DNA of 64,000 nucleotides from Micromonospora sp. C95 (GCF_018070465.1 NZ_JAGPXT010000004.1:124001-188000); one strand, 5' to 3'. Shown: positions 51,678 through 61,585, numbered from the stretch's first letter. Numbers and translations: made by a program. The notes: generated by a model from the sequence alone, not told the origin.

Positions 51678-51805
51678 GGGGATTGGCGCTCCGATCTGTC
51701 GTGCCGGCGTTTTGTCTCGCGACGGGAGAATCTAGCGTGGTCAGTGCAGGAGCGCCGCCCCCGGTCACTGGCTGGACAGTAGTCCGAAATGCGTCGGGAC
51801 GCAAC

Positions 51806-51825
51806 CGTAGCGTCGTTGCGCTACG
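51806..51825. promoter_or_regulatory. Inverted repeat between tetR-like and tagG-like genes, possible operator
   Basis: CGTAGCG and CGCTACG with a 6-nt spacer lie in the 180-nt divergent intergenic region, 33 nt before the TetR start. This fits a TetR-type autoregulatory site. Confidence 0.45.
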
Positions 51826-51857
51826 CTGTCCCTCGTGACAGTCGAGAAGAGTCCCAG

Positions 51858-52496
51858 GTGACGGCCGAGAAGAGACGCACACCAGCCGGTGCGGCGGTGC
51901 TCCGTGGGGAGATCACCACGGCCATCCGGCGCGCCCTCACGCAGGAACTCGCCGCGGTCGGGTACGGCCGGCTCTCCATCGAGGCGGTGGCCCGCCGCGC
52001 CGGGGTCAGCAAGACCGCGATCTACCGCCGCTGGAACTCCAAGCTCGATCTCGTGCTGGAGGTGGTGGCCGCCGCCGCCGGCCGTAGGCTTCCGGCGCTG
52101 GACACCGGCACCCTGCGCGGTGACCTGTCCCTGCTGTTCCAGGTGGTGGCGCACGCGCTGCGGCATCCGCTGGCCGCGCAGATCATCCCCGACCTGCTGG
52201 CCGAGGCGGCCCGCAACCCGACCATCGACGAGACCCTCCAGCGGGTGCTGCGCGCCCGGCAGCAGGAGGTCGCCGGTGAGCTGATCGAACGGGGGATGCG
52301 GCGCGGTGAACTGCCCGCCGACACCGACCCGGACACGGCGGTCGACCTGATCGTCGGTCCGCTGTACTGGCGGATCGCCATCGCCCGTACCCCCGTCACC
52401 GACAGCTACCTGGAGGCCCTGGTGGAGTCGGTGGCCCTCGGGCTGGGTGCGCAGGACGCGGTGCCACGGCAACGCTCGGCGTCCGGCCCTGGCTGA
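51858..52496 (+). CDS. TetR-family transcriptional regulator
   Basis: A 212-residue regulator. The N-terminal helix-turn-helix has YGRLSIEAVARRAGVSKTAIYRRWNSKLDLV (about 35-65) and the C-terminus is a TetR_C-like helical ligand domain. The GTG at 51858 follows AGAAGAG; a longer frame to 51789 would overlap the palindrome. It is divergent from the exporter operon and may control it. Confidence 0.87.
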   Translation: MTAEKRRTPAGAAVLRGEITTAIRRALTQELAAVGYGRLSIEAVARRAGVSKTAIYRRWNSKLDLVLEVVAAAAGRRLPALDTGTLRGDLSLLFQVVAHALRHPLAAQIIPDLLAEAARNPTIDETLQRVLRARQQEVAGELIERGMRRGELPADTDPDTAVDLIVGPLYWRIAIARTPVTDSYLEALVESVALGLGAQDAVPRQRSASGPG

Positions 52497-52681
52497 GCCC
52501 GGGTTGAGCGCCGGCCGCCCTGGGTACGGCTGATCGGACCGGCCGTCGCCCCGCGCGTCGGCTCGACTCGGTGACCCCGGCAGGACTACTACTCTCGGTG
52601 TGGATCGTGCCGCAGGAGTGCCGTAGCGCGTACGAAGCGCGCAGCCCAGCCGCACCCGCCCGTACTACGACGAGGACGCCC

Positions 52682-55141
52682 GTGTCGATGACCGACCAGA
52701 CCGTCGCCGTCGCCGCTGCCGAGCCGGTGCCGGCCGATGAGGCGACCGTCCCCGCACCCGCCCGCCCCAGCCGGGCGCGGCTGGTGGCCGGCCGTGTCCG
52801 GGCGGGCTTCGCCGCGATACCCGCCGTCCTGACCGACGGTGCCGTGCTGGCCTTCGCGCTCTGGACGCTGCTCTACCACGCCGCGCTGCCGTTGGGGCTC
52901 GCCCCGTCCCTGACGCTGCGGATCTGGCTGGTGGCCGGGCCGGCGCTGGCCCTGCTCGCCGTCCTGGTCCGGTTCGCCCTGCGGTGGCGTCGACGCCACC
53001 GCGCCGCCCGGTCGCCCGGCCCGGCCGACGGCGCTCCCGCTGCCGCCGGCACGCTGGACGGAGGCATGCCGGACGGAGACATCGACGTCGGCTCCGGCGC
53101 GAACGGCGCGGCGACGCACCGGGAGACCGACGTCACGACAGCCCTCTCCGACGACACACCGGCGGTGGACCCCGACGCCGTCCCGACCGACCGCGAGGGT
53201 CTCCCGGCGGACCGCGAGGCCGCCCTGGCGGACCCCGACGCCGTCCCGGCGTCGGGAAGGGGAAAGGACCGGGCGGCCGCCGCTGTAGAGGCCCGGGGGG
53301 AGGGCGCGGCGGCTGATGCCCCGGCGCTCGCGCACGAGGCGGGCCGTGCCGGCCGAATGCCTGTCGCGCAGCGCTGGTTGACCGCGCTGGTCCTGCTGGT
53401 CGGCACCGGGGCGGCGATCGCCGCCGGGGTCGCGGGCACGCCGGCCGGCGCCGGCCTGTCCTGGTGGGTGCCGGCCTCCGCGGGAGCCGTGGCGGCCGTC
53501 GGCGCGGTGCTGCTGACCTGGCGGACGTGGCGGACCACCCCGGCAACCAGGCCCCCCGCACCCGCGCCGACGGCCTGGCAGTCGGCGTACGCGCTGTTGA
53601 TCGCCGGCGGGGCCGCCGTCGCCTCGCTCTACCTGGCCCGTAGTACCCCGGACGACATCTACTACGTGGGGCGTTCGGTGTGGGTCGCGGAGCGGGACAA
53701 CGTTCCGCTCAACGACTTCCTGTTCAGCGAGAACGTCCTGCCGGCGATGGCGTCCCAGCCACCGATCGCCAGCATCGAGGTGCTGGCCGGCGCGCTCGCC
53801 CGTTTCTTCGGCCTGCCGGCCGCCTCGGCGACCTGGTACGTGCTGCTGCCGATCATGGCCGTGCTCGCCGTGCTGGCCCTGTGGCGGCTGGTGCAGCGCT
53901 GGGCGCCTCGACGCCCGGTGCTCGCCTTCACCGTGGCCATCGCCTTCCTCGCCCTGGTCTGCGGCCCGGACGCCGCCCTGGGCACCTTCCATCTGCCCCG
54001 GCTCTACCAGGGCAAGGGCATGTTCGTCTCCGCGGTCGTGCCGTTGATGTGGCTCTACCTGACCCGATGGTTCGACGACCGCTCCCGGCGCGGGTTGGTG
54101 CTGATAGTCGCGTTGTCCATCGCCGCGACCGGGCTCACCACCACGGCCGCGATCATCCTGCCGTTGCTGGTGGGCGGGGCGGCCCTGATGATGCTGCTGG
54201 TGGGCCGTTGGAAGTCGGCGCTGGCCGCCGGTGTGGCCGCGTTGGCGTACCCGGTCGGGGCGGTGGTGATCACCCAGCTGATCCTCGGCTCGGCGAACGA
54301 GGCCGCCGCGGACGTCAACTTCTACGACGCCGCGCACACCTACCGGCGGACGTTCGAGATCGGCATCGTCGGGGTGATCGGCGGCCTCGCGCTGTGGTGC
54401 GGGCCCCTGCTGGCCCGCCGTCGCACCCCGGGACTGCTGGCGGCCGGCGGCGCGCTCACGCTGAGCGTGCTGCTGGTACCCGGGGTCCTGGAATGGCTCA
54501 GCGCGGTCACCGGCATCTCGGTCGTGCTGTGGCGGGTGTCGTGGCTGCTCGCCCTACCGGTGCTGATCGGCCTGTTGTGCACCGTCTGGCTGCCGACCCG
54601 CCTGCGTACCGTGCGGGCGCTGGTCGGTGTGGTGCTGGCCGGGGCGATGGTGACCTCGTTCGCGATCTACGCGGTGCCGATGTGGGACGAGCGCAGCGCG
54701 GTGCTGGTGCACGACGAGCCCACCTGGAAGATCCGGACGAAACGGCAGGCCATCGCACAGTTCATCGTCGACCTCGACCGGCCGGACGGTCTGGTGCTCG
54801 CACCGGCGAGCATCATGCGGACCATTCCGCTGATGACCACCGAGGCGCGGGTGGTCCTGCCCCGCGAGTTCTTCCTCGTCGAGTACGACATCAACTCGCA
54901 GTTCTCGCAGGACCGACTGCTGCTGACCCGGTTCGCCAACGGCGGTCCGGCCGCCGAGCGGCCCGCCCGGGACGACGTCGTGGCCGCGTTGGAGCGACTG
55001 GACGTGGGCACGATCTGCGTCTACAGCCAGAACCGTTTCGCCCAGCGAACCGGAGAGCGGTTCGGCTACACCCGGTTCGCCGAGCGCCCGGCCGACCCTC
55101 CCGTCCACCCCAACGCGGTCACCTGTCTGCGTCGCGAGTAG
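52682..55141 (+). CDS. Large multi-pass membrane protein of the wall-polymer locus
   Basis: An 819-residue protein. Two helices near residues 50-100 are followed by a hydrophilic, D/A/P-rich insert (about 100-225, with DPDAVP-type repeats), then about 12 helices (230-690) and a hydrophilic C-terminus of 130 residues. Motifs such as STPDDIYYVGRSVWVAERDNVPLNDFLF resemble uncharacterised actinobacterial GT-C-like membrane proteins. The GTG at 52682 has GAGGA 5 nt upstream. It lies between the TetR gene and a second TagF-like gene, so a wall-glycan role is likely but unproven. Confidence 0.7.
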   Translation: MSMTDQTVAVAAAEPVPADEATVPAPARPSRARLVAGRVRAGFAAIPAVLTDGAVLAFALWTLLYHAALPLGLAPSLTLRIWLVAGPALALLAVLVRFALRWRRRHRAARSPGPADGAPAAAGTLDGGMPDGDIDVGSGANGAATHRETDVTTALSDDTPAVDPDAVPTDREGLPADREAALADPDAVPASGRGKDRAAAAVEARGEGAAADAPALAHEAGRAGRMPVAQRWLTALVLLVGTGAAIAAGVAGTPAGAGLSWWVPASAGAVAAVGAVLLTWRTWRTTPATRPPAPAPTAWQSAYALLIAGGAAVASLYLARSTPDDIYYVGRSVWVAERDNVPLNDFLFSENVLPAMASQPPIASIEVLAGALARFFGLPAASATWYVLLPIMAVLAVLALWRLVQRWAPRRPVLAFTVAIAFLALVCGPDAALGTFHLPRLYQGKGMFVSAVVPLMWLYLTRWFDDRSRRGLVLIVALSIAATGLTTTAAIILPLLVGGAALMMLLVGRWKSALAAGVAALAYPVGAVVITQLILGSANEAAADVNFYDAAHTYRRTFEIGIVGVIGGLALWCGPLLARRRTPGLLAAGGALTLSVLLVPGVLEWLSAVTGISVVLWRVSWLLALPVLIGLLCTVWLPTRLRTVRALVGVVLAGAMVTSFAIYAVPMWDERSAVLVHDEPTWKIRTKRQAIAQFIVDLDRPDGLVLAPASIMRTIPLMTTEARVVLPREFFLVEYDINSQFSQDRLLLTRFANGGPAAERPARDDVVAALERLDVGTICVYSQNRFAQRTGERFGYTRFAERPADPPVHPNAVTCLRRE

Positions 55142-55242
55142 ACCGGCACCCGGACGTCACCGCGTCGATGTCCCGCGTTAAGGTCGCAGCTGCGCTGGAG
55201 CCGAGCGGCCACCGGCCGTCGATTTCGCTAGGGAGCTGTCCC

Positions 55243-57000
55243 GTGTTCGGCACGTTGACTGGGCGCGTCGGTGTGGCCGCGCGCGGGGCCCTGCTGGTGG
55301 GGGCGTACCTGCTCCTGCTCACCACCGGCGCGCTCGGCTGGGTCGCCGGGTTCGCGGTCGCCGCCTTGGCGGCCGTGCTCGGCGAGTTCGCGGTGCAGCG
55401 ATGGTCACCGGCCACCGCGACGCTGATGGAGAAGGCCGGTCTCGGCCTCGGCTACCGGCAGTTGGGCCGCGACGTGGCGGTCGTGCTCCTGACCGTCGCC
55501 GAGGTGCGGCCGGCCGGCGGCGAACTCACCCTGCTGCTCCTGCTGCCCGCCACGGTGTGGCTGATCGCCGTCTTCGCCGGAGCGTTCCACCGGATCATCG
55601 ACCGGCGCAACCCCGGCGGATCGATGGTGCGCAACATCGATTTGGGTCGGCTCGGCGCCGGGCCGGGACTGCCACGGTGGGCTGCCGCTCTCGCCGGCGA
55701 CCGGCTGCCCTGGGTGAACGTGCTGCTCGTGCCGGCGGCGGTGGCCGCGGCGGTCGCCGGTACTGCGGCGCCTCTCCTCGTGGCCGGCGGGATCGCCGTC
55801 GGGCTGGCCGGAGTGCTCGGCGGCATCGTCGCGTGGACCTGGCTGCGGGGCAGGGGCACCGGACACAGCCCCCGGCTGTCGGCGGTGCAGCGGTGGCTCG
55901 ACAGCCACCGCCCGGAGGTCGCGCTGTACTTCGCCGGTCCGGGCAAGGACATCTACCAGGCGAACATGTGGCTCGCGCCGATCGAGGCGCTGGGCCGGCG
56001 GACGGTGGTGTTCCTGCGCAACCCGGAGGCTCTGGCCGAGTTGGCCGAGACGCGGCTGCCGGTGGTCTGCGTCCCGCCCGGTGCGGATTTCATGAACCTC
56101 GGCAAGGCCAGCGTGCGGGTGGCGCTGTATCCCGCCAACGCCGGGGAGAACATCCACATGCTGCGGGAGCCCGGCGTGCGCCACGTGTTCGTCGGGCACG
56201 GCGACAGCGACAAGGCGGCCAGCGTCAACCCGTTCTGCAAGGTCTACGACGAGGTCTGGGTGGCCGGCCCGGCCGGCCGGGAGCGGCTCGCCCGCGCCAG
56301 GACAGGCGTGCGCGACGAGCACGTGGTGGAGATAGGCCGGCCACAACTGGCCGGCGTGCGCGCCCTCGGTCAGCGGCCCACCGACCGTCCCTTCACCGTG
56401 CTCTACGCGCCCACCTGGGAGGGCTGGCTGGCCGACGATCCCTATCACAGCTCGGTCCTGCTGATGGGCGAACGGATCGTCGCCGGGTTGCTGGCGATCC
56501 GGCCGGAGGTCCGGCTGATCTACAAGCCGCATCCGCTCACCGGCAGTCGTTCCGGGCGGGCCCGAGCGGCACACGAGCGGATCGTGCAGCGCATCCGCAG
56601 CGCCGGTGGGGAGGTCGACGCGACGACGCTGGACGGACCGGCGCACCGGGTCGTCACCGGGCGGGTGCCCGCGCTGTTCGACTGCTTCAACCAGACCGAC
56701 CTGCTGGTCAGCGACGTGTCCAGCGTGGTGTCCGACTTCGTGCAGAGCCAGCGGCCGTACGTGGTGGCCAACCCCGCCGGGCTGCTCGAGGACGAGTTCC
56801 GGCGGTCCTTCCCGACCTCCCGGGCGGCGTACCTGCTGGCCGCCGACTGCGGGGAACTGGAGAAGATCGTGGCGGTGACCCGGGCCGGCGACGACCCGAT
56901 GACCGAGGCCCGCCGGGAGCTGAAGACCTACCTGCTCGGCCCGGCCGACGCCAACCCGATGGACCGGTTCGCCGAGGAGATCGGCCGGCTCTGCCGCTGA
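55243..57000 (+). CDS. CDP-glycerol glycerophosphotransferase family protein (second TagF-like)
   Basis: A 585-residue paralogue of the 46583-48280 product. The N-terminal 220 residues have five or six membrane helices; the C-terminal domain has FVGHGDSDKAASVNPFCKVYDEVWVAGPAGRERL, VLYAPTWEGW, IYKPHPLTGS and DLLVSDVSSVVSDFVQSQRPYVV. It should add polyol-phosphate units to the same or a second polymer. The GTG at 55243 has AGGGAG upstream; an in-frame ATG at 55168 would add 25 non-conserved residues. Confidence 0.9.
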   Translation: MFGTLTGRVGVAARGALLVGAYLLLLTTGALGWVAGFAVAALAAVLGEFAVQRWSPATATLMEKAGLGLGYRQLGRDVAVVLLTVAEVRPAGGELTLLLLLPATVWLIAVFAGAFHRIIDRRNPGGSMVRNIDLGRLGAGPGLPRWAAALAGDRLPWVNVLLVPAAVAAAVAGTAAPLLVAGGIAVGLAGVLGGIVAWTWLRGRGTGHSPRLSAVQRWLDSHRPEVALYFAGPGKDIYQANMWLAPIEALGRRTVVFLRNPEALAELAETRLPVVCVPPGADFMNLGKASVRVALYPANAGENIHMLREPGVRHVFVGHGDSDKAASVNPFCKVYDEVWVAGPAGRERLARARTGVRDEHVVEIGRPQLAGVRALGQRPTDRPFTVLYAPTWEGWLADDPYHSSVLLMGERIVAGLLAIRPEVRLIYKPHPLTGSRSGRARAAHERIVQRIRSAGGEVDATTLDGPAHRVVTGRVPALFDCFNQTDLLVSDVSSVVSDFVQSQRPYVVANPAGLLEDEFRRSFPTSRAAYLLAADCGELEKIVAVTRAGDDPMTEARRELKTYLLGPADANPMDRFAEEIGRLCR

Positions 57001-57137
57001 CCCGGACACGCTCGACGTGGCCGTGACGAGACCCTCGTCCCGGGCACGTCGTCGTCGACCCGGTTTTGTCCGGTACCGGCCCGGTCCGCCGGCCCGACGG
57101 GCATGCTCGAAGGGCAGCCGCCGGCGAGGGGATGGGC

Positions 57138-57449
57138 ATGGAGAGCTACCACGAGGACTGGACCGACAGCCAGCGCGCGCTCTACGACGAGTGCTACCGC
57201 GCCGGTGCCGACTGGGCCGACGACCCCGACACTCCGTCGGAGGACGTCCAGCACGTGATCAATCTGGCGGAGGCCGACGACGACACCCTCGCCGACGCCG
57301 AGACCGACTTCGCGCCGCTTGTCGACGCGGTCACCGAGGCCACCGGCGAGGTCGTCGCCACCGTGCCGGCCAGCCATGAGGACCCCGGATTCAAGGGCTT
57401 CGTGGACGGGGTACGCGACGGCACCTCCGACGAGACCTTCGGCCTCTGA
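57138..57449 (+). CDS. Small acidic hypothetical protein
   Basis: A 103-residue, strongly acidic protein (many D and E) without a signal or membrane segment. MESYHEDWTDSQRALYDECYRAG and GFKGFVDGVRDGTSDETF are its ends. The ATG at 57138 has GAGGGG at 7-nt spacing; one at 57132 is possible. No family recognised. Confidence 0.7.
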   Translation: MESYHEDWTDSQRALYDECYRAGADWADDPDTPSEDVQHVINLAEADDDTLADAETDFAPLVDAVTEATGEVVATVPASHEDPGFKGFVDGVRDGTSDETFGL

Positions 57450-57534
57450 ACCGCCCCCGGAGCCCGGGCCTGTCCACCCGGCCGCTCGTCTGCCACCATC
57501 TAGTGCGGGTTAGCAGACCGAACGGGGAGGCCGG

Positions 57535-58191
57535 GTGCGCATCCTGCTGGTCGAGGACGACCGACGGGTGGCTGCCGCACTGTCGTCGGCCCTGACCCGA
57601 CGCGGCTACGAGGTGGAGCACGCCGCCACGGTCGCCGCCGCGCTCTCCGCCGCCCCCTGCGACCTGGTGCTGCTCGACCTCACCCTGCCCGACGGCGACG
57701 GCACCGACCTGTGCCGGCAGTTGCGGCGGCGCAGCAACCAGCTCGGCATCATCGCGGTGACCGCCCGTGGTGAGGAGCGGGACCGGGTGCTCGGCCTGCG
57801 GCTCGGCGCGGACGACTACGTGGTCAAGCCCTTCTCGATGGTGGAACTCCAGGCCCGCATCGAGGCGGTGCTGCGGCGGGCCGCACACGCGGCACCGGAG
57901 CGCAACCTGATCGAGGTCGGGCCGGTCTACATCGACGTGGCGGCCCGCACCGTCGCGGTGGCCGGGCGACCGGTGTCGCTGACCCGCAAGGAGTTCGACG
58001 TCCTGCTCTCCCTGGCCCGGCAACCCGGCGTCGCGGTGCCCCGCGACCGGATCCTGCTCGACGCCTGGGGCACCACCTTCACCGATCGGCACACCGTCGA
58101 GGTGCACGTCGGTTCGCTGCGCGGCAAGCTCGGCGACCCGCGTCTGGTGGAGACCGTCCGCGGCGTCGGTTACCGGCTCCGGGGCGAGTGA
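57535..58191 (+). CDS. OmpR-family response regulator
   Basis: A 218-residue protein. The receiver has ILLVEDD, the phosphoacceptor Asp48 in LVLLDLTLPDGDG, and the conserved K in VVKPFS. The C-terminal winged helix has VSLTRKEFDVLLSLARQPGVAVPRDRILLDAWG and HTVEVHVGSLRGKLGDP. The GTG has GGGAGG upstream. It is 10 nt before the sensor kinase gene, with which it forms a two-component system. An ABC-2 exporter follows and could be a target. Confidence 0.94.
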   Translation: MRILLVEDDRRVAAALSSALTRRGYEVEHAATVAAALSAAPCDLVLLDLTLPDGDGTDLCRQLRRRSNQLGIIAVTARGEERDRVLGLRLGADDYVVKPFSMVELQARIEAVLRRAAHAAPERNLIEVGPVYIDVAARTVAVAGRPVSLTRKEFDVLLSLARQPGVAVPRDRILLDAWGTTFTDRHTVEVHVGSLRGKLGDPRLVETVRGVGYRLRGE

Positions 58192-58201
58192 GGAGCCCGG
58201 G

Positions 58202-59656
58202 GTGCGACGGCGGCTGGTGATCAGCTATCTGCTGCTGATGGTGCTGGTGGTGGTGGCGCTGGGCACGCCGCTGGCGGTGACGCTCACCACCCGGGAGACC
58301 GACCGGGTACGGGCCGACCGGCTCGCCGACGCCACCCGCTTCGCCTCGCTGGCCGGGCCGGCGTTGCGTGACGGCACACCCGGTCCGCTCGACCACGAGC
58401 TGGGCAGCTACGACGAGCTGTACGGCATCGGCGCGGCGGTGGTGGACCGGGATCGGCGGGAGGTGGTGGCCTCGGCGAGCTGGCGACCGGCCCCGGGCAC
58501 CGGCGAGGCACTCGACGTCGCGTTGTCCGGGCAACAGGCCAGCGGACCCGACTCGGTCTGGCCGTGGGTCGACGGGCCGATCGTGGTGGCGGTGCCGATC
58601 AACGACGGCGGCGAGGTGCTCGGTGCGGTGGTCACCGCCACCCCGGCCGACGGGGTCCGGCGTACCGTCGCCACCTGGTGGACGCTCGTCGCCGCGCTGG
58701 GTCTGCTGGCCGTGCTGGCCTGCGTGCTCACCGCGTTCGGGCTGGCCGGCTGGGTGCTGCGTCCGGTCACCGAGCTGGACGCGGTCACCCACGAGATCGC
58801 CGAGGGTGATCGCGGTGCCCGGGTGCAGCACCGGTTGGGGCCGCCGGAGCTGCGCCGCCTCGCGAGGAGCTTCAACCACATGGCCGACGTCGTCTCCGAC
58901 GTGATGGACCGGCAGCGGGCGTTCGTCGCGCACGCCAGCCACCAGCTCCGCAATCCGTTGACCGCGCTGCGGCTGCGGGTGGAGGAGCTGGGGCCGAGCG
59001 TCAGCGACGAGCGGGGCCGCGCCGAGCATCGGCTGGCGTTGGAGGAGACCGACCGGCTCGCACTGCTGCTCGACGCGTTGCTCACCCTCGCCCGCGCCGA
59101 ACGGCGCGAGAACCAGCGGATCACCGTCGACGCGACGGCCGCGGCGGAGTCCCGGGTCGCGGCCTGGGAGCCGCTGGCCCGCCACCGGTCGGTCACCCTG
59201 CGGCTGGCGGCCGATTCCGGCCCGGTGTACGCCCGTACCGTGCCGACCGCCATCGACCAGGCTCTCGACGCTCTGATCGACAACGCGGTGAAGTTCAGCG
59301 GCGCGGGCGGCGAGGTGACGGTGACCGTCGCGGCCCGCGACGGTGGGACCATCCTGGAGGTACGCGACACCGGCCCGGGGATGACCCGCAGCCAGCTCGG
59401 CCGGGCCACCGAACGGTTCTGGCGGGCACCGGAGGTGCAGAACGTCGACGGTGCCGGGCTGGGGCTGACCATCGCCGCCGTGCTCGTCGACGCCTCCGAC
59501 GGCCGGCTCACCATGCACCCGAACTCGCCGCGTGGCCTGGTCGCCGCGCTGTGGTTCCCGCAGCCGGCGGAGCCGGCCGAACCCACCGGCCCGGATCCCG
59601 CGGCCGGCCCGCTGGCAGCCAGCGACCCGGCGTCGTCCGCGCCAGCAGTGGCCTGA
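58202..59656 (+). CDS. Sensor histidine kinase
   Basis: A 484-residue membrane kinase. One helix near 5-28, an extracytoplasmic sensor (about 30-155), a second helix (about 159-183), HAMP (about 184-236), HisKA with His247 in FVAHASHQLRNPLTAL, and HATPase_c with DNAVKFSGAGG, DTGPGM and GAGLGLTIAA. A proline/alanine-rich tail ends it. The GTG has GAGGAG upstream. The signal is unknown; the response regulator is encoded just upstream. Confidence 0.94.
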   Translation: MRRRLVISYLLLMVLVVVALGTPLAVTLTTRETDRVRADRLADATRFASLAGPALRDGTPGPLDHELGSYDELYGIGAAVVDRDRREVVASASWRPAPGTGEALDVALSGQQASGPDSVWPWVDGPIVVAVPINDGGEVLGAVVTATPADGVRRTVATWWTLVAALGLLAVLACVLTAFGLAGWVLRPVTELDAVTHEIAEGDRGARVQHRLGPPELRRLARSFNHMADVVSDVMDRQRAFVAHASHQLRNPLTALRLRVEELGPSVSDERGRAEHRLALEETDRLALLLDALLTLARAERRENQRITVDATAAAESRVAAWEPLARHRSVTLRLAADSGPVYARTVPTAIDQALDALIDNAVKFSGAGGEVTVTVAARDGGTILEVRDTGPGMTRSQLGRATERFWRAPEVQNVDGAGLGLTIAAVLVDASDGRLTMHPNSPRGLVAALWFPQPAEPAEPTGPDPAAGPLAASDPASSAPAVA

Positions 59657-59750
59657 GCAGGGCTCGCCCGCCGGGGACGGCCGAGGTTTGCTCTGATCCG
59701 TAGTATGAGTGCTATCTTTCAGCGCACAGATCATATGGAGGTGGTGGTCC

Positions 59751-60722
59751 ATGGTTGTCAGCGCCGGGGCGGAAACCCCGACCAGCACCGGGTCGTCGAC
59801 CGACCGGGGCACCACCCTGGACGTGCACGACCTGCGGATGCGGTACGGCTCGACCGATGTGCTCACCGGCGTGTCGTTCCGCGCGCGGCGCGGCGAGGTG
59901 CTGGCCCTGCTGGGCCCGAACGGTGCCGGCAAGACCACCACCATCGAGATCCTGGAGGGCTTCCGGATGCGTTCCGGCGGCCGGGTCGAGGTGCTGGGGA
60001 CCGACCCGGCGCGCGGCGACGAGCGGTGGCGGTCCCGGCTCGGTGTGGTGCTCCAGTCCTGGCGCGACCACGGCCGATGGCGGGTGCGGGAGCTGCTGGC
60101 CCACCTCGGCTCCTACTACGCGCCCTACTCGACCGAGCGGACCAGCCGCCCGTGGGACGTCGACGAGCTGATCCAGGTGGTCGGGCTGACCGAGCACGCG
60201 GACAAGAAGGTCGGTCAGCTCTCCGGCGGCCAACGCCGCCGGGTGGACGTGGCCATCGGCATCGTCGGCCGGCCGGAGGTGCTCTTCCTCGACGAGCCGA
60301 CCGCCGGGTTCGACCCGGCCGCCCGCCGCGAGTTCCACGACCTGGTGCACCGGCTCACCGACATCGACGACACCACAATCCTGCTCACCACCCACGACCT
60401 GGACGAGGCGGAGAAGCTGGCCGACCGGATCCTCATCCTGGCCGGCGGCCGGATCATCGCCAGCGGGTCCGCCGACGAGTTGTCCCGCCGCATCTCCGCC
60501 GACGCCGAGGTGCGCTGGAGCCGGGGCGGAACACGGTTCGTGCACTCGACCGGCGACGCGACCGGCTTCGTCCGGGAGCTGTTCGCCCAGCACGGCGAGG
60601 ACGTCGCCGACCTGGAGGTGCGCCGGGCCAGCCTGGAGGACACCTACATGACGTTGGTACGCGATCACGAGTCCGGCCGCGCCGACGGCGTGACCCGCGC
60701 GTTCGAGGAGGTGGCGCGATGA
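59751..60722 (+). CDS. ABC transporter ATP-binding protein (DrrA-type)
   Basis: A 323-residue ATPase. Walker A GPNGAGKTT, signature QLSGGQRRRVDVA, Walker B VLFLDEPTAGFDP, switch TTHDLDEAEKLADR. The C-terminal extension (about 225-323) is typical of drug-export ATPases. The ATG at 59751 has GGAGGTGG upstream. It is followed with an ATGA overlap by the permease and then an XRE regulator. Confidence 0.93.
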   Translation: MVVSAGAETPTSTGSSTDRGTTLDVHDLRMRYGSTDVLTGVSFRARRGEVLALLGPNGAGKTTTIEILEGFRMRSGGRVEVLGTDPARGDERWRSRLGVVLQSWRDHGRWRVRELLAHLGSYYAPYSTERTSRPWDVDELIQVVGLTEHADKKVGQLSGGQRRRVDVAIGIVGRPEVLFLDEPTAGFDPAARREFHDLVHRLTDIDDTTILLTTHDLDEAEKLADRILILAGGRIIASGSADELSRRISADAEVRWSRGGTRFVHSTGDATGFVRELFAQHGEDVADLEVRRASLEDTYMTLVRDHESGRADGVTRAFEEVAR

Positions 60723-61570
60723 GCCCGATGGTCGTGGCCGCCCGGGCCGGTCTGTCCCGGGGCCGCATCGAGCTACGGCAGAGCTTCACCAACGCGGAGA
60801 CCCTCTGGGGTTACCTCTTCCCGACGGTCGTCCTGCTGGTGGTGATGTTCTTCCTGCGGGGGGCCAAGGTGCCGGGCACCGAGTTCTCACTCGGTGCGCA
60901 GACCCTGCCCAGCACGCTCGGCATGACCGTGGCGTTCGGCGGACTGGTCACCACGGCGTCGATCCTCACCGTGGAGCGGGAGGACGGCACCCTGCTACGC
61001 GCCAAGGCCACCCCGAACGGGATGTTCGGTTATCTCATCAGCAAGATCACCCTGGTGTCCGGGATGACGCTGGTCAGCGTCGTCCTGCTGCTCGTGCCGG
61101 GCCTGTTCCTCTTCGACGCGCTCGCACTCGACAGCGCCACGGCCTGGCTGACCCTGGCCGGGGTGATGCTTGTCGGCATGGTGGCGACCATGCCGGTCGG
61201 TGCGGTCTTCGGCTCGCTGCTGTCCAACCCCCGGAACATGGGGCTGATCATGCTGCCGATGATGGGACTCATCGCGACGTCCGGCATCTTCTACCCGATC
61301 ACCGCCATGCCCGGCTGGTTGCAGGCGGTCGCGCAGGTCTTCCCGATCTACTGGCTCGGTCTCGGCATGCGGTCGGCGTTGCTGCCCGAGGCGATGGCCG
61401 CCGTCGAGATCGGCGACTCGTGGCGGCACCTGGAGACGCTGCTGGTGCTCGGCGGCTGGGCGGTCGCCGGGCTGGTCCTGGCGCCGGTGGTGCTGCGCCG
61501 GATGGCCCGCCGGGAGTCCGGTTCGAGCGTGGCGGCCCGCCGCGAGAAGGCCATGCAGCGGGTGACCTGA
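60719..61570 (+). CDS. ABC-2-type transporter permease
   Basis: A 283-residue permease with six membrane helices. ILTVEREDGTLLRAKATPNG and the IATSGIFYPITAMPGWLQAVAQVFPIYWLGLGMR block are typical of DrrB/YadH-type ABC-2 permeases. The start overlaps the ATPase stop (ATGA). Substrate unknown; probably efflux of a drug, peptide or lipid. Confidence 0.92.
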   Translation: MSPMVVAARAGLSRGRIELRQSFTNAETLWGYLFPTVVLLVVMFFLRGAKVPGTEFSLGAQTLPSTLGMTVAFGGLVTTASILTVEREDGTLLRAKATPNGMFGYLISKITLVSGMTLVSVVLLLVPGLFLFDALALDSATAWLTLAGVMLVGMVATMPVGAVFGSLLSNPRNMGLIMLPMMGLIATSGIFYPITAMPGWLQAVAQVFPIYWLGLGMRSALLPEAMAAVEIGDSWRHLETLLVLGGWAVAGLVLAPVVLRRMARRESGSSVAARREKAMQRVT

Positions 61571-61585
61571 GGATGGACCGTCGAG

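Noticed and set aside
53680..55242. In-frame 5' extension of the second TagF-like gene
   Set aside because: It runs inside the 819-residue membrane protein gene in another frame; the polymerase starts at 55243 with its own ribosome site.
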